DNA of 64,000 bases from an uncultured Pseudomonadota bacterium (GCA_937912125.1 CALDOK010000390.1:1-64000), one strand, 5' to 3'; positions 17,257 through 27,599 are shown, numbered from the stretch's first letter. A program made the numbers and translations. Notes: generated by a model not told the origin, from the sequence alone.

Positions 17257-17741
17257 GGCGCCTCTCCAGGGTCGTGGTGGTGGTGCCCGAGCCCCTGCGG
17301 ACCTGCTGGGGCGGCCTGTCTCGAGCGGCGACAGGCCTGGGCTGGGGTGCGTGGGTGAGACGCCCCACCGCAGCCCAGCCGGACAGTCTGGCTCGGCCAG
17401 CGCCCGCCCAACCCTCTCGCTCAGGCGCCCCGCTCCCTCCGCCCCGCCCGCCAGATCTGCCATCCCTACCGAGACAAAAAACGACATTCTTCAACCCCCT
17501 GCCCATCGAGATCTCGGGCGCGCGGCAACTAAGCAGTTGACGTGTCAAACTCACATCGAGGATGGTCTAAGTGGGCGGGCCTGCCCTCCCGTTTCCTCCC
17601 TCCTCGCTCCTGCTCTGGCCTCTCGCTTCCCGGGTTCGGGAGGTCACTCTCGCTGTCTACGCCCCTCGGCGCGGACGGCCGCCGCTGCGTCCCCGCTGTC
17701 TCCCTCCCGCTGTACTCTCCCGCCGGACCTTCGGAGGTCCC
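17257..17741. promoter_or_regulatory. divergent intergenic region with two palindromes
   Basis: This 485-bp gap lies between the divergently transcribed NYN and macroglobulin genes. It holds a perfect 10-bp palindrome CGAGATCTCG (17507-17516) and TTGAC-GT-GTCAA (17537-17548), inside the only AT-rich stretch of the gap (about 17470-17560, with an A6 run). These are plausible operators. No gene is convincing here. Confidence 0.35.
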
Positions 17742-20700
17742 ATGCCCCGCGTGCGCCCGCTGTTCGCCCTCCTTCCCCTGCTCGTCTGTCTGTCGGTGTT
17801 TCTCCCCGACTGCCACCGCTCCCTCGGTGACGCCACCCTGGTGGAGGCCTGCACGGCGGGCCTGTCCCTGCTGGAGGTGGAGCCACAGCCCTTCGATCCC
17901 CAGGCCGGTCGGGCCTCGCTCTTGCTTCGCTTCGACGCCCCGCCCGATCCCGACTCCCTGGCCGACAACATCCGTGTGCGACTCGATGGAGCGCCGGTCG
18001 ATGTGGAGCTGCAGCGGGTTGTGGATCAACCCAAGGTGGTCACGGTCCACGTCCCGGTGGACCCGGGGGCCTGGGCCGATGCGGTGGTGGCCTCGGCCAG
18101 AGTGGAGCTGCGCCGCGGGGTCACCTGCGAGGGCGCACCGGACGTGGAGGCCGCCCCCACGAGCCGTGCGGTCACCCTGGTCACGGATCCGGCCCCGGTG
18201 GTGGTCCAGGCGGTGGTGGTCCACGAGGGCGCGGAAGGCCACTACCTCGAGGTGCTCTGCCGCGACTACGCGCTTGGCGAGACCCACAGCCGCTGGACCG
18301 ACGATGGCCGGGTTGAGGTCTCGGAGCGCTGCATGCCCGACCTCTCGGCCAGCGAGGAGCTCGTGCGCACCGAGCCAGCCCTGGCCCTGGAGCTGATCCC
18401 CACCCGGGGCGGCTTCCTGGTCTATGGCCCGTTCGAGCAGGGTGATCTCGAGCTGATCATCCAGGCGGGCACGCCCACTCTGGACGGCGGCAGCTTCCGC
18501 CGCGCGCTGCAGCAGACCCTCGCCATCCCCGCCATGCAGCCGCGGCTGTCCTTCCTGGCCCAGGGCCGCTACCTGCCCCGCAATGCGCTGTCGCGGCTGG
18601 GCATCCGTCACCGCAATGTGCCCGCCGCGCGGCTGCAGGTGCGCCATGTCCCCAAGGACAACCTGCTGTTCTGGATGACCGGCAGCGAGACCGCGAGCGG
18701 GCGCACCTCGGATCTGGTGCTGGAGCGGGAGCTGAGCTTGTCCAGCGACCCCGACAGCTCTGCGGTCACCTGGATCGAGCTGGGGGCGTCACTGCCCGAC
18801 GCCAGCGAGGGGTTGTACGAGGTCAGCGTGTACGGGCGGGACGCCGATCCCGGCGAGGCCGACGACGACACGGGGCTGGCCGGACCGAGCTACGGCGAGT
18901 GGAACAGGTACCGCCAGGCCCGCGCGGCGGTGCGGGTGCTGCTCACGGATCTTCAGCTGGTGGCGAAGCGCAGCGAGCGGCCTGCAGGCGACGACCAGGG
19001 TGGGGACGACCTGCTGGTCTGGGTCCTGGACACCCACGGGCGAGGCCCCCAGCAGGGGGTGCGGGTGGAGCTGGTGCGGCGCAGCGGCAAGGTGCTCGGC
19101 GGCTGCCTGACGGATGCCGCCGGCGGCTGCCGCATCCACGCCTCCCCCGACCCCGTGGACCCGGAGCCCGCCTTCGCCCTCGTGGCCCGTCGCGGCTCTG
19201 ACCTGACCATGCTCGAGCTGGAAGACCTGGAGCTCGAGGCCCGCGGGGACGTGCAGGGCGAGCCCTTCCTGGCGGCCGCGTCCATCCGCGCCGCCGCCTG
19301 GACGGACCGCGGCGTCTACCGTCCTGGCGACGCTGTACACCTGGCCGCCCTGCTGCGCGGGGACGACGATCGCGCGCCCGCTGCCGGCCTGCCGGTGGCG
19401 CTGCGCTGGGTGGACTCGGGTGGGCGCGAGCTGCGGCGTGACACGGCGTCCAGCGACGCCGCCGGCATGGTGGAGCAGACCCTGAGCCTGCGGGACTTCG
19501 CCCGGACCGGCCGCTACCACGCGGTGCTCGAGCTGGCTGATCGGGAGATCGGGCGCGCCTCGTTCATGGTGGAGGAGATCGCCCCCGAGCGCATGGATGT
19601 GGATCTGGCGGCCACGGCCGCGGGCCTGCTGCCCGATCAGGACGCGGCGGTGGCCCTGGACGCGCGCTGGCTGTTCGGCAGCCCGGCCGCGGGCAGCCGC
19701 GTGGAGCTGAGCTGCAGCCTGGAGCAGGCGGACTTCGCTCCCGCCCACAACGGCCAGCTGCACTACGGGCCCGCCCGGCTGCCTGGCGCCCGCTGGTGGG
19801 CCGAGGATCTCGCTCGGGTGGAGGCGACGCTGGACGCCGACGGCCACAACGAACTGTCCTGCCCGGCTGCCTCGTCGGTGGGGACGCTCCCGGGCTCGGC
19901 GCGGCTCCGGGTGCGCGCGGACGTGTTCGAGGGGGCCACCGGGCGCAGCTCGAAGGGGTGGCTCTCGCTGCCTGTACACCCGGATCGTCGCTACCTGGGG
20001 CTGCAGGCGGATCGCACCCGGGCGAGGCCTGGTGAGCCCGTGCACATCCAGGGGCTGGTGGTGGACTGGAACGGCCGGCCCCTGACCGGCGAGGAAGAGC
20101 CTGTGCAGGTGGAGGTCCTGCGGCTCGAGCACGAGAGCTCCTGGACCTGGGACGAGGGCAGCCAGGAGTTTCACTACGGCGGCTGGGTGCGACGGGCCAG
20201 CGAGCAGCAGGTGGAGCTGCGCCCCCAGCAGGGCGCGCTGAGCTTTGACTTCACCCCCTCCGAGGCCGCCTGGGGCTACCTGGTGGTGGCCCGCGCGGGC
20301 GACGCCCGGACCGAGCTGCTCCTCGAGGGCGAGCGCTACCGCTGGGGTGAGAGCGGCCTGAACCACACGCCGGGCCCCAGCAGCCCGGGCTGGCTCGAGC
20401 TTCAGGCTCCAGAGCAGGCCCGGGTGGGCGATCGTGTGCCCGTGTCGGTGAAGGTCCCCCGGGCCGGCTGGTTGCTGCTCACCGCCGAGACCTGGCAGGT
20501 CACCGAGCACCGGTGGCTGCGGGTGCAGCCTGGCGAGGCGCGTTGGAGCTTCCCGGTGCGCGACTTCGCGCCCAACGTCTATGTCTCCGCCCTGCTGGTC
20601 CAGGACCCGCACCAGCTCTCCAGAGACAGCTACTTGCCCGGCCGGTCCCAGGGGACGCGCTCGGTGCGGGTGCTCCCGGAGCGCTTCCAGGCCGAGCTGA

Positions 20701-23012
20701 CCCTTGGGCTGCCCGACGAGGTGGCGCCGGAGGGCATGCTCGAGGTGGAGGTGGAGCTGCGCGGGGTGAAGGGCCCTGCCTCGGTGGTGGTCGCTGCGGT
20801 GGACGAGGGGCTGCTGTCCCTGACCGGCCACCCGGTGCCCGATCCGCTGGGCGCACTGTTCGGCAAGCGGGCCCTGGGCGTGTCGACCTACGAGACCGTG
20901 GGCTGGACCCTGGAGCTCCCTTCCCAGGCGGCGGTGAGCAGCCCCGGCGGCGACGCTGCGATGGGCAAGGGGCGGGTGCAGGCCATCGTGCCGGTGGCCC
21001 TCTGGTCGGGGGTGGTGCAGCTCCCCGCCAGCGGTCGCGCCACGGTGCGCCTGGCCGTGCCCGGCTACCACGGCGCCCTGCGTGTGGTGGCGGTGGCCGC
21101 CAGCGCCGATCGCGTGGCCGTTGGCCACGGCAGTGTCCCCGTGCGCGAGCCGCTGCTGCTGCAGGCCAGCCCTCCGCGCTTCCTGGTGGCGGGGGATCTG
21201 GTGCAGATCCCCGTGGCGGTCAGCAACCTGACCGACGCGCCCCGGCAGGTCCGTGTCCGGCTGGTGGTGGAGTCCCTCGAGGACAACTCTTTGGATGAAC
21301 TGGCCGTGCGCGCCTCAGGCCCCTGGGAGCAGCGCCTGACCTTGGCGCCGGGTGCGCGGGGTTCGGTCCGGTTCCCTGTGCTCGCCGAGGCGGGGCGCGG
21401 GGCCGTGCGCCTGCGCTTCGAGGCCGACAGCGGCGAGCTGAGCAGCCACGAGAGTGTCGACCTGCCCCTGATGGCTCCCTTGCCCACCGAGCACGAGGTG
21501 CAGGTGGTCGCCCTCGAGCCCGGTCGCGCCGAGCTCAGCCCCCTGCTGACGGGTTGGGTCGAGGGCAGCGACCTGACCGAGGTCCACGTCACGGCCAGTC
21601 CCTACGCCGACGCCTTGGCCAAGCTCGAGGACCTGCTCCACTACCCCCACGGCTGCCTCGAGCAGACCAGCTCTCAGCTCCACGTGCTGCTGGCCCTGGG
21701 GCCCATGCTGGAGCAGATCGCGCCGGATCTCGTGGCGCGTCGCCCCGTGGACGCCTGGGTGCGCCAGGGCATCGATCGGCTGCAGCGGCTGCAGACCTAC
21801 AGCGGGGGCTTCGCCTACTGGCCAGGGAGCTCCACGCCTTCGCCTTGGGCCAGCGCCTATGCGCTGCATGTGCTCATGACGGCCCGCGATCAGGGGCATG
21901 CAGTGCCCGAGCAGACCATCGCCGAGGGCCTGGACTACCTGGAGCGGCTCCTGGACGCCAAGCCCAGCACGGCCACCGCCTACGCCCACTATGTGCTGGC
22001 TCTGGCCGGCCGTGGCCAGCCCGCCCAGGCGCGGGCCCAGCTCCACTCCATCCGCGGCGACCGCGAGGCGCGCTACCAGCTCATGGCGGCCGTGTACCTG
22101 GCGGGTGACCACCGCTACCAGGACGAGCTGGCGGATCTCTCCGGCTTCGTGACGGGCCTGCAGGGGACGGAGCGAGAGGCCTTCCGCACCCCCCTGCGGA
22201 CCCAGGGCCTGGTCCTCACGACCTACCACAGCGTCCTGGATCTGCAGGACGGGGGGCTGCTGCTGGCCCAGGCCGTGGCCGACGGCCTGCGCGGGCGCGA
22301 CGCGCGCTGGAGGAGTACCCAGGAGCTGGCCTGGGCGCTCTCCGCTCTCTCGCCCCTGATCCGCGCTGAGCCCGACCGCGCGTGGGGCCTGGACCTGCGC
22401 CTGGGTGACGCCTCGGTGTCGGCCGAGGAGCCCTCGCGGTGGTCCCTCGTCGGGGCCGCGGGCGTGGAGAGCCTGCTGCTCGAGGCGCCTGCCGATCTGC
22501 CCGCGGGGCTCTTCGCCGTGGTGGACAGCCACGGCCAGCGCAAGGACGGGGCTCTGCCCATCAGCGCGGGCCTGTCTGTGACGCGAGCGCTGCGGGATGA
22601 AGAGGGCAGGGCGCTCGATCCTGCCTCCCTGGTGGTGGGCCAGCTGGTCTACGTGCAGCTGGTGCTGGCGAGCCCGGTGGGCAGGACCCACAACGTGGCC
22701 CTGGTGGAGCGTCTGCCCGCGGGCTGGGAGATCGAGAACCCGGCCCTGTCCGGCGCCGAGCTGCCTCCCTGGGCCGCCGAGCTCGCGGGCTGGAGCCTCG
22801 AGCACCGCGATCTGCGCGACGACCGCGTCGCGGCCTTCGGGACCCTGGGACCCAAGCCCGTGTGTCTGGTCTACGCCGCCAGGGTGGTGAGCGCTGGGAG
22901 CTTCACCTGGCCCGGGGCCTTGGTGGAGGCCATGTACGAGCCCCAGCTGCGGGCCCGCACCGCGCCTGTGCCGCTGGTGATCGCCGCGGCGGGCGCTGTG
23001 GGGGCGCCTTGA
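17742..23012 (+). CDS. yfhM: bacterial alpha-2-macroglobulin
   Basis: The protein has 1756 residues, within the range of bacterial macroglobulins. ATG 17742 follows CGGAGGTCCC. The N-terminal signal-like segment (LFALLPLLVCLSVFLPDC) has no canonical lipobox because Asp precedes Cys. The body is a series of beta-sandwich macroglobulin domains (e.g. AAWTDRGVYRPGDAVHLAALLR near 520), followed by a thioester domain with PHGCLEQTSSQ (Cys1305), where CLEQ forms the internal thioester. In the family it traps attacking proteases in the periplasm. The last base of its stop lies inside the pbpC start (TTGA overlap), the same yfhM-pbpC pairing known in many proteobacteria, where the two are thought to protect and repair the wall. 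Confidence 0.93.
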   Translation: MPRVRPLFALLPLLVCLSVFLPDCHRSLGDATLVEACTAGLSLLEVEPQPFDPQAGRASLLLRFDAPPDPDSLADNIRVRLDGAPVDVELQRVVDQPKVVTVHVPVDPGAWADAVVASARVELRRGVTCEGAPDVEAAPTSRAVTLVTDPAPVVVQAVVVHEGAEGHYLEVLCRDYALGETHSRWTDDGRVEVSERCMPDLSASEELVRTEPALALELIPTRGGFLVYGPFEQGDLELIIQAGTPTLDGGSFRRALQQTLAIPAMQPRLSFLAQGRYLPRNALSRLGIRHRNVPAARLQVRHVPKDNLLFWMTGSETASGRTSDLVLERELSLSSDPDSSAVTWIELGASLPDASEGLYEVSVYGRDADPGEADDDTGLAGPSYGEWNRYRQARAAVRVLLTDLQLVAKRSERPAGDDQGGDDLLVWVLDTHGRGPQQGVRVELVRRSGKVLGGCLTDAAGGCRIHASPDPVDPEPAFALVARRGSDLTMLELEDLELEARGDVQGEPFLAAASIRAAAWTDRGVYRPGDAVHLAALLRGDDDRAPAAGLPVALRWVDSGGRELRRDTASSDAAGMVEQTLSLRDFARTGRYHAVLELADREIGRASFMVEEIAPERMDVDLAATAAGLLPDQDAAVALDARWLFGSPAAGSRVELSCSLEQADFAPAHNGQLHYGPARLPGARWWAEDLARVEATLDADGHNELSCPAASSVGTLPGSARLRVRADVFEGATGRSSKGWLSLPVHPDRRYLGLQADRTRARPGEPVHIQGLVVDWNGRPLTGEEEPVQVEVLRLEHESSWTWDEGSQEFHYGGWVRRASEQQVELRPQQGALSFDFTPSEAAWGYLVVARAGDARTELLLEGERYRWGESGLNHTPGPSSPGWLELQAPEQARVGDRVPVSVKVPRAGWLLLTAETWQVTEHRWLRVQPGEARWSFPVRDFAPNVYVSALLVQDPHQLSRDSYLPGRSQGTRSVRVLPERFQAELTLGLPDEVAPEGMLEVEVELRGVKGPASVVVAAVDEGLLSLTGHPVPDPLGALFGKRALGVSTYETVGWTLELPSQAAVSSPGGDAAMGKGRVQAIVPVALWSGVVQLPASGRATVRLAVPGYHGALRVVAVAASADRVAVGHGSVPVREPLLLQASPPRFLVAGDLVQIPVAVSNLTDAPRQVRVRLVVESLEDNSLDELAVRASGPWEQRLTLAPGARGSVRFPVLAEAGRGAVRLRFEADSGELSSHESVDLPLMAPLPTEHEVQVVALEPGRAELSPLLTGWVEGSDLTEVHVTASPYADALAKLEDLLHYPHGCLEQTSSQLHVLLALGPMLEQIAPDLVARRPVDAWVRQGIDRLQRLQTYSGGFAYWPGSSTPSPWASAYALHVLMTARDQGHAVPEQTIAEGLDYLERLLDAKPSTATAYAHYVLALAGRGQPAQARAQLHSIRGDREARYQLMAAVYLAGDHRYQDELADLSGFVTGLQGTEREAFRTPLRTQGLVLTTYHSVLDLQDGGLLLAQAVADGLRGRDARWRSTQELAWALSALSPLIRAEPDRAWGLDLRLGDASVSAEEPSRWSLVGAAGVESLLLEAPADLPAGLFAVVDSHGQRKDGALPISAGLSVTRALRDEEGRALDPASLVVGQLVYVQLVLASPVGRTHNVALVERLPAGWEIENPALSGAELPPWAAELAGWSLEHRDLRDDRVAAFGTLGPKPVCLVYAARVVSAGSFTWPGALVEAMYEPQLRARTAPVPLVIAAAGAVGAP

Positions 23013-25363
23013 TCCGCCGCCGCTGGCTCTGGCTGTGCTCGGCGCCCATGGGCGTCCTGGCGGCGTTGGGGCTCGCGGCTGCGCTGTTTGTCTGGTGGGC
23101 GCCCCTGCCCGCGCGGCTGTCTGCGCCTCCCTCCACGGTGGTGCGCTACCGGGACGGTCAGCCGGCGACCATGTTCCTGGCACCGGACGATCGCTGGCGC
23201 CTGGCGGCGGATCCCCAGCAGGTGGATCCCGCCTACCTCCGCGCCTTGCTGGCCCTGGAGGACAGGCGCTTCCGGCTGCATCCCGGCGTGGACCCCATCG
23301 CCGTGGTCCGGGCTGCCAGCCAGGATCTGGCGGCGCGCAGGGTGGTCTCCGGCGCGTCGACCCTCACCATGCAGCTGGTCCGCGTGCTCGAGCCCCGCCC
23401 CCGCACCCTGCGCTCGAAGCTGATCGAGGCTCTGCGGGCAATGCAGATCGAGCTGCACCTGAGCAAGCCCGAGATCCTGGCCGCCTACCTGAGCTTCGTC
23501 CCCTTCGGCCGGAACCTGGAGGGGGTCGAGGCGGCGAGCTGGGCCATGTTCGGCCACGGCCCCGAGCAGCTGAGCGACGAGGAGATCGTCACGCTGCTGG
23601 CCATCCCCCAGGACCCCTGCGCCCGCTACCCCCGCCCTCGCAACCAGGCCCGCCTGCGGCAGGCGCGCATCCGGGCTGCAGAGCGGCTGGTGCGGCAGGG
23701 GGTGATGGCGACAGAGCCGGGGGAGGGCCCAGCTCTGCTCGCGCGGGTGCGCGGCGGTCCACAGCCCACGGCCTTGCGCGCCATGCCCCGCGAAGCGCCC
23801 CACGCCAGCCGCTGGCTGCGGGACCAGGCCGAAGAGCGCAGCGACGTCGTGACCAGCCTGGACCGGGGCGCGCAGCTCACCGTGGAGTCCATCCTGGCGC
23901 GCGCCCGCGCCGAGCTGGGCCGCCAGGGTATCCACGACGTCGCGGTGGTGGTGGTGGATCACACCAGCACCGAGATCCGTGCCCTGGTGGGGGGCTTCGA
24001 CTTCTACGGCCGCCGCACCGGCGCCCAGATGGCGGCCTTCGACGTGCCTCGCTCGCCGGGCTCGACCCTCAAGCCGGTCCTGTTGGCCCGCGCGCTGGAC
24101 CTGGGCCTGGCCCTGCCCGGCGAGCGCGTGCTGGACTTGCCCCGGCGTTATGGCAGCTACGAGCCGCGCAACTACGGCGGAGAGTTCCAGGGTGCCGTGC
24201 GGCTGGACGAGGCCCTGTCCCAGTCCCTCAACCTGCCCTTCATCGACCTGATGGACCGGGTGGGGGTGCAGGACATGCTGGGGGTGCTGCGCTCCGCGGG
24301 CGTCCACAGCCTGCACCGGGACCCGGCGCGCTACGGGCTCTCCCTGGCGGTGGGCGGCGCGGAGCTCACCCCCCTCGAGCTGGCCGGGATCTACACCACC
24401 CTCGCCCAGGGCGGCCAAGCCCGTGCGCTGCGCTGGACGCCCGGCCGGCCGGGCTCCGCCCCTGGGGTGGCCGTGCTCTCCCCGGGCGCCACGTGGCTGG
24501 TCCGCCGCATCCTCGAGGGTCGGGATCGCCCGGACTTTCCCCAGCGCGCCGAGCTGCGGCCGGGCGCGGGGTCCATCCACTGGAAGACGGGCACCAGCGC
24601 GGCCCACCGGGACGCCTGGGCCGCTGGCTCGGACGCTCGATATACCGTGGTTGTGTGGCTGGGAAACCTGGACGGTCAGGGCAGCGCCCACCTGGTGGGG
24701 GGCTTGGCGGCGGCGCCGCTGCTCTTCGATCTGCTCGAGGCCCTCGACCCTGGCGACGCTGGCTCCGGCCCATCGGATTCGCAGCCCGAAGACCTCGTGC
24801 CTATCCGCGTGTGCTCCCTCTCGGGACTGCCCGCAGGGCCCCACTGCCCCCACGCCGTCGATGCATGGGTCCCGCGTGGGGCGGTGCAGGCGCGCAGCTG
24901 CGCCCTGCATGTGGAGGTGGAGATCGATGTGGTCTCCGGCGAGCAGGTGGGGCCGGGCTGCCGCGCCGGGCGGGAGACCCGCAGGGAGGTCCACACCCTC
25001 GAGCCCGGGGAGCTGCGCCGGTGGCGGGCCGAGCGCTACGGAGTGGAGGACCGTTTTCCGGCGCTGGCCCCGGGCTGCGAGGGGCTCGCGGGGGCGTCCC
25101 CACCGGCCATCGTCAGGCCCACGGCTGGGACCAGGGTGGTGCTGGCGCCTGGGCTCGATCCCGCCGATCAGGAGCTCCGCCTGGTGGCGGACTACGAGCG
25201 GCCTGGGGACCAGCTGAGATGGTTCGTGGACGGACGCCTGGTGGGCACGGCGCAGGCGGATGGCTCCGCCTGGTGGCGGCCGGAGCCTGGGCGGCACGAG
25301 CTGATGGTGCTCACCGCCAGCGGCGCTGGGGATCGGCGCTGGGTGGAGGTGGTGGAGCTGTGA
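23009..25363 (+). CDS. pbpC: penicillin-binding protein 1C
   Basis: The protein has 784 residues. TTG 23009 overlaps the upstream stop and gives a basic N-terminus (IRRRW) before a single membrane anchor; ATG 23048 is a shorter alternative. The glycosyltransferase 51 domain has EDRRF (catalytic Glu84) and GASTLTMQL. The transpeptidase domain has SPGSTLKP (Ser352, Lys355), SQSLN (Ser406) and KTGTS (Lys526). The C-terminal ~190 residues form the BiPBP_C domain with several Cys (VCSLSGLPAGPHCP). It polymerises and cross-links peptidoglycan in the periplasm. All catalytic motifs are intact. Translational coupling to the macroglobulin gene supports joint function. Confidence 0.94.
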   Translation: MIRRRWLWLCSAPMGVLAALGLAAALFVWWAPLPARLSAPPSTVVRYRDGQPATMFLAPDDRWRLAADPQQVDPAYLRALLALEDRRFRLHPGVDPIAVVRAASQDLAARRVVSGASTLTMQLVRVLEPRPRTLRSKLIEALRAMQIELHLSKPEILAAYLSFVPFGRNLEGVEAASWAMFGHGPEQLSDEEIVTLLAIPQDPCARYPRPRNQARLRQARIRAAERLVRQGVMATEPGEGPALLARVRGGPQPTALRAMPREAPHASRWLRDQAEERSDVVTSLDRGAQLTVESILARARAELGRQGIHDVAVVVVDHTSTEIRALVGGFDFYGRRTGAQMAAFDVPRSPGSTLKPVLLARALDLGLALPGERVLDLPRRYGSYEPRNYGGEFQGAVRLDEALSQSLNLPFIDLMDRVGVQDMLGVLRSAGVHSLHRDPARYGLSLAVGGAELTPLELAGIYTTLAQGGQARALRWTPGRPGSAPGVAVLSPGATWLVRRILEGRDRPDFPQRAELRPGAGSIHWKTGTSAAHRDAWAAGSDARYTVVVWLGNLDGQGSAHLVGGLAAAPLLFDLLEALDPGDAGSGPSDSQPEDLVPIRVCSLSGLPAGPHCPHAVDAWVPRGAVQARSCALHVEVEIDVVSGEQVGPGCRAGRETRREVHTLEPGELRRWRAERYGVEDRFPALAPGCEGLAGASPPAIVRPTAGTRVVLAPGLDPADQELRLVADYERPGDQLRWFVDGRLVGTAQADGSAWWRPEPGRHELMVLTASGAGDRRWVEVVEL

Positions 25364-25397
25364 GCACCTCGACCGGGTTTCGCGCTAGAATGTCGCA

Positions 25398-26153
25398 ATG
25401 ACCCCCCTCCTCCCCGTGCGCGTGCAGCTCACTCCGGCCTTGCAGAAGGCGGCCGAGGACGTGAGCTGGGCGGAGTCCAAGCCCACCGCCAAGCAAGTGC
25501 GCGGCCTGGCGGCGGTGCTCACGCCCCTGCTGGCGGTGCTGGGGCTGCTGGCCCTGGTGCTGGCGGCGGTGCTCGGTATGAAGGGCAAGAAGGGCGTGGC
25601 CGGCGCGGCGGGCTTGGCGGGCTTGGGGGCCGTGGGCTCTGCAGCCTTCGGCGGAGTCACTGCGGCCAAGCCGGAGACCTTGCTGGACCCGCGCGCCGCC
25701 AAGGTGCTCGCCGATCCCCGCGCGGGCCAGGTCAAGGCCCTGGCTCAGGCCGCCCAGCGGCTGGAGTCCGCTGGCCCCGCCTTGGCCCAGGCGCTGCTCG
25801 AGGCCAGCGACGACGAGCTCTCTCCAGCCCGCCAGCGGGCCGCCGCCTGGAAGCGGGAGCGCGCCCACCTGGACGAGCTGAGCCAGGAGCTGGATCGCAG
25901 CCTGCGGGTGGTCGGTCCTCTTGGTGCCCTGGGCCACGACGACGGCGCCGAGGCCATCGATCACGCCCAGGAGATCCTGGATCGGCTCAGCAAGGACAGG
26001 CGCGAGCGCGAGCTGGCCGCGGCCGCCAGCGCGGAGGTGGACGCCCTGGACGGCGGTCACCCGCGACCGAGGGCTGCTGCGGAGCACCCCGACCCGGACG
26101 CAGAGCGCCGTCGCCGTGCAGCGGCGGCCGCCCGCGCGAAGGCGAGGGGGTAG
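25398..26153 (+). CDS. membrane protein with coiled-coil cytoplasmic part
   Basis: The protein has 251 residues and starts 34 bp after pbpC. The N-terminal 35 residues are polar, followed by a transmembrane helix (VLTPLLAVLGLLALVLAAVLGM), a short basic turn KGKKG and a Gly/Ala-rich second hydrophobic segment (GAAGLAGLGAVGSAAFGG). Residues 85-251 are Ala/Glu/Arg-rich, likely helical and charged, ending in a poly-basic tail. No known domain is seen. No good ribosome site is visible, so expression may depend on pbpC transcription. Confidence 0.65.
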   Translation: MTPLLPVRVQLTPALQKAAEDVSWAESKPTAKQVRGLAAVLTPLLAVLGLLALVLAAVLGMKGKKGVAGAAGLAGLGAVGSAAFGGVTAAKPETLLDPRAAKVLADPRAGQVKALAQAAQRLESAGPALAQALLEASDDELSPARQRAAAWKRERAHLDELSQELDRSLRVVGPLGALGHDDGAEAIDHAQEILDRLSKDRRERELAAAASAEVDALDGGHPRPRAAAEHPDPDAERRRRAAAAARAKARG

Positions 26154-26174
26154 CCCGCGCGATCGGGCTCTCCG

Positions 26175-27599
26175 CTACTTCTTGCCGATGCCGTTGAGCG
26201 CCTGGTCCAGGTCCGCCTTGACGTCGTCGGGGTGCTCGCCGCCCACGCACAGCCGCACCATGTTGGCGGGGATGCCGGCCAGCTGTCGGCCTTCCTCGCC
26301 CTGCTGCTGGTGGGTGGAGATGGCGGGGATGGTGGCCACGGACTTGATGCGGCCCAGGTCGGTGGCCCGCCAGATGCGCTGCAGGCCGTCGAAGAAGTCG
26401 CGGGTGTTGCCCGCGCCACCCTTGACGCAGAAGGACATCAGGTGGCCGTAGCGGTTGACGGGCTTGCCGTACTGGGCGTCGTGCTCGGCATCCACCAGCC
26501 ACATGTAGCGGCTGGCCAGCTCGTGCAGGGGGTGGTCGGGAAGGCCCAGGTACTGGACGCTCTCGACCTTGGGGTGGTTCTGCAGGAACTCGGCCACGGC
26601 CATGGTGCTGCGGCTCATCATGTCGACCTTGGAGCGCAGGGTGCGCATGTCGTTCAGGGTCATGATGGCCTGCATGGGGTGCAGGTTGGGGCCGTTGTCG
26701 CGGTTGGTCAGGTACTTGACGTTCAGGGCGAAGTCCGCCTTGAGGGCGTCGTCGCTGTGCTTGCTGACCAGGTTCTTGCGGGCGATGACGGCGCCGCACA
26801 GGCCGAAGCCCGAGGAGGTCAGGGTCTTGGTGGCGGACTGCACCACGATGTCGGCGCCGTGGCTGATGGGCCGCAGCAGGGCCGGGGTGGCCACGGTGGA
26901 GTCGCAGATCAGGGGCAGCCCGTGGCTGTGGGCCAGGTCGGCGACCTTCTGGATGTCGAAGAAGCCCTGCTGGGGGTTCGAGGGTAGCTCGCCGTAGAGG
27001 AAGCGGGTGTTCTTGTCGATCTTGCTGGCCCACTCGTCCAGGTCGGTGGGGTCCAGCACCCAGCGAACCTCGATGTTGCGCTCGTGCTGCAGGCGCATGG
27101 TGAAGTGCTGGAAGGTGCCGCCGTAGCACTGGGCGGTGGCCACGAAGTTGCGGGGCTCGAAGGCGTCGCTGCCCGTGTGCACCAGGAAGGGGTGCACCGC
27201 GGTCATGATGGCGGCCATGCCCGACGAGGTGGAGCAGCAGGAGGTCTCGCCGTCGAAGCCGTAGCCCTCGAGCAGGGCCAGGGCCCACTCGTAGTAGTAG
27301 GTGCTGGGGTTGGCGATGCGGGAGTAGCACCAGGTGGGGATCATGTAGGCCAGGGCCGCGGCCATCTCGTCGGAGTCCCGGTAGGCCTGGCTCGAGGACA
27401 TGAAGATGGGCTCGATGATGGCGCCCTGGTAGTCCTCGATGGCGTCCTGGACCGAGTACAGCCCGTGCACCGCGATGGTGTCGAACTTCCACTTCTTGAC
27501 CGTGTTCTGGATGTAGTCGTCCCGCTGAGCCAGGTACTTGGCGGCCTTGTCGATGTAGTGCTGCATCCCGGGGGTGATATTGACCGCGTCGTCGGACAT
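26175..27599 (-). CDS. Cys/Met-metabolism PLP-dependent enzyme
   Basis: The protein has 474 residues. ATG 27599 follows AGGAGA. The fold is the cystathionine gamma-synthase/gamma-lyase (Cys_Met_Meta_PP) family: SRIANPST near 93-100, SSGMAAIM phosphate-binding turn near 125, CDSTVATP with the PLP-ring Asp (232-239), and the Schiff-base lysine in VVQSATKTLTS (Lys258). Family members act on cystathionine, methionine or O-acetyl/O-succinylhomoserine; the exact substrate cannot be told from motifs. It is longer than the usual ~400 residues because of a ~50-residue N-terminal extension. It is transcribed alone and converges on the membrane-protein gene. The 5' region 27600-27690 is relatively AT-rich and probably holds its promoter. 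Confidence 0.88.
   Translation of the reverse strand: MSDDAVNITPGMQHYIDKAAKYLAQRDDYIQNTVKKWKFDTIAVHGLYSVQDAIEDYQGAIIEPIFMSSSQAYRDSDEMAAALAYMIPTWCYSRIANPSTYYYEWALALLEGYGFDGETSCCSTSSGMAAIMTAVHPFLVHTGSDAFEPRNFVATAQCYGGTFQHFTMRLQHERNIEVRWVLDPTDLDEWASKIDKNTRFLYGELPSNPQQGFFDIQKVADLAHSHGLPLICDSTVATPALLRPISHGADIVVQSATKTLTSSGFGLCGAVIARKNLVSKHSDDALKADFALNVKYLTNRDNGPNLHPMQAIMTLNDMRTLRSKVDMMSRSTMAVAEFLQNHPKVESVQYLGLPDHPLHELASRYMWLVDAEHDAQYGKPVNRYGHLMSFCVKGGAGNTRDFFDGLQRIWRATDLGRIKSVATIPAISTHQQQGEEGRQLAGIPANMVRLCVGGEHPDDVKADLDQALNGIGKK

Noticed and set aside
17742-17830. Possible lipoprotein signal of the macroglobulin (FLPDC).
   Set aside because: Asp at the -1 position is not a functional lipobox residue, so lipid anchoring is not claimed.
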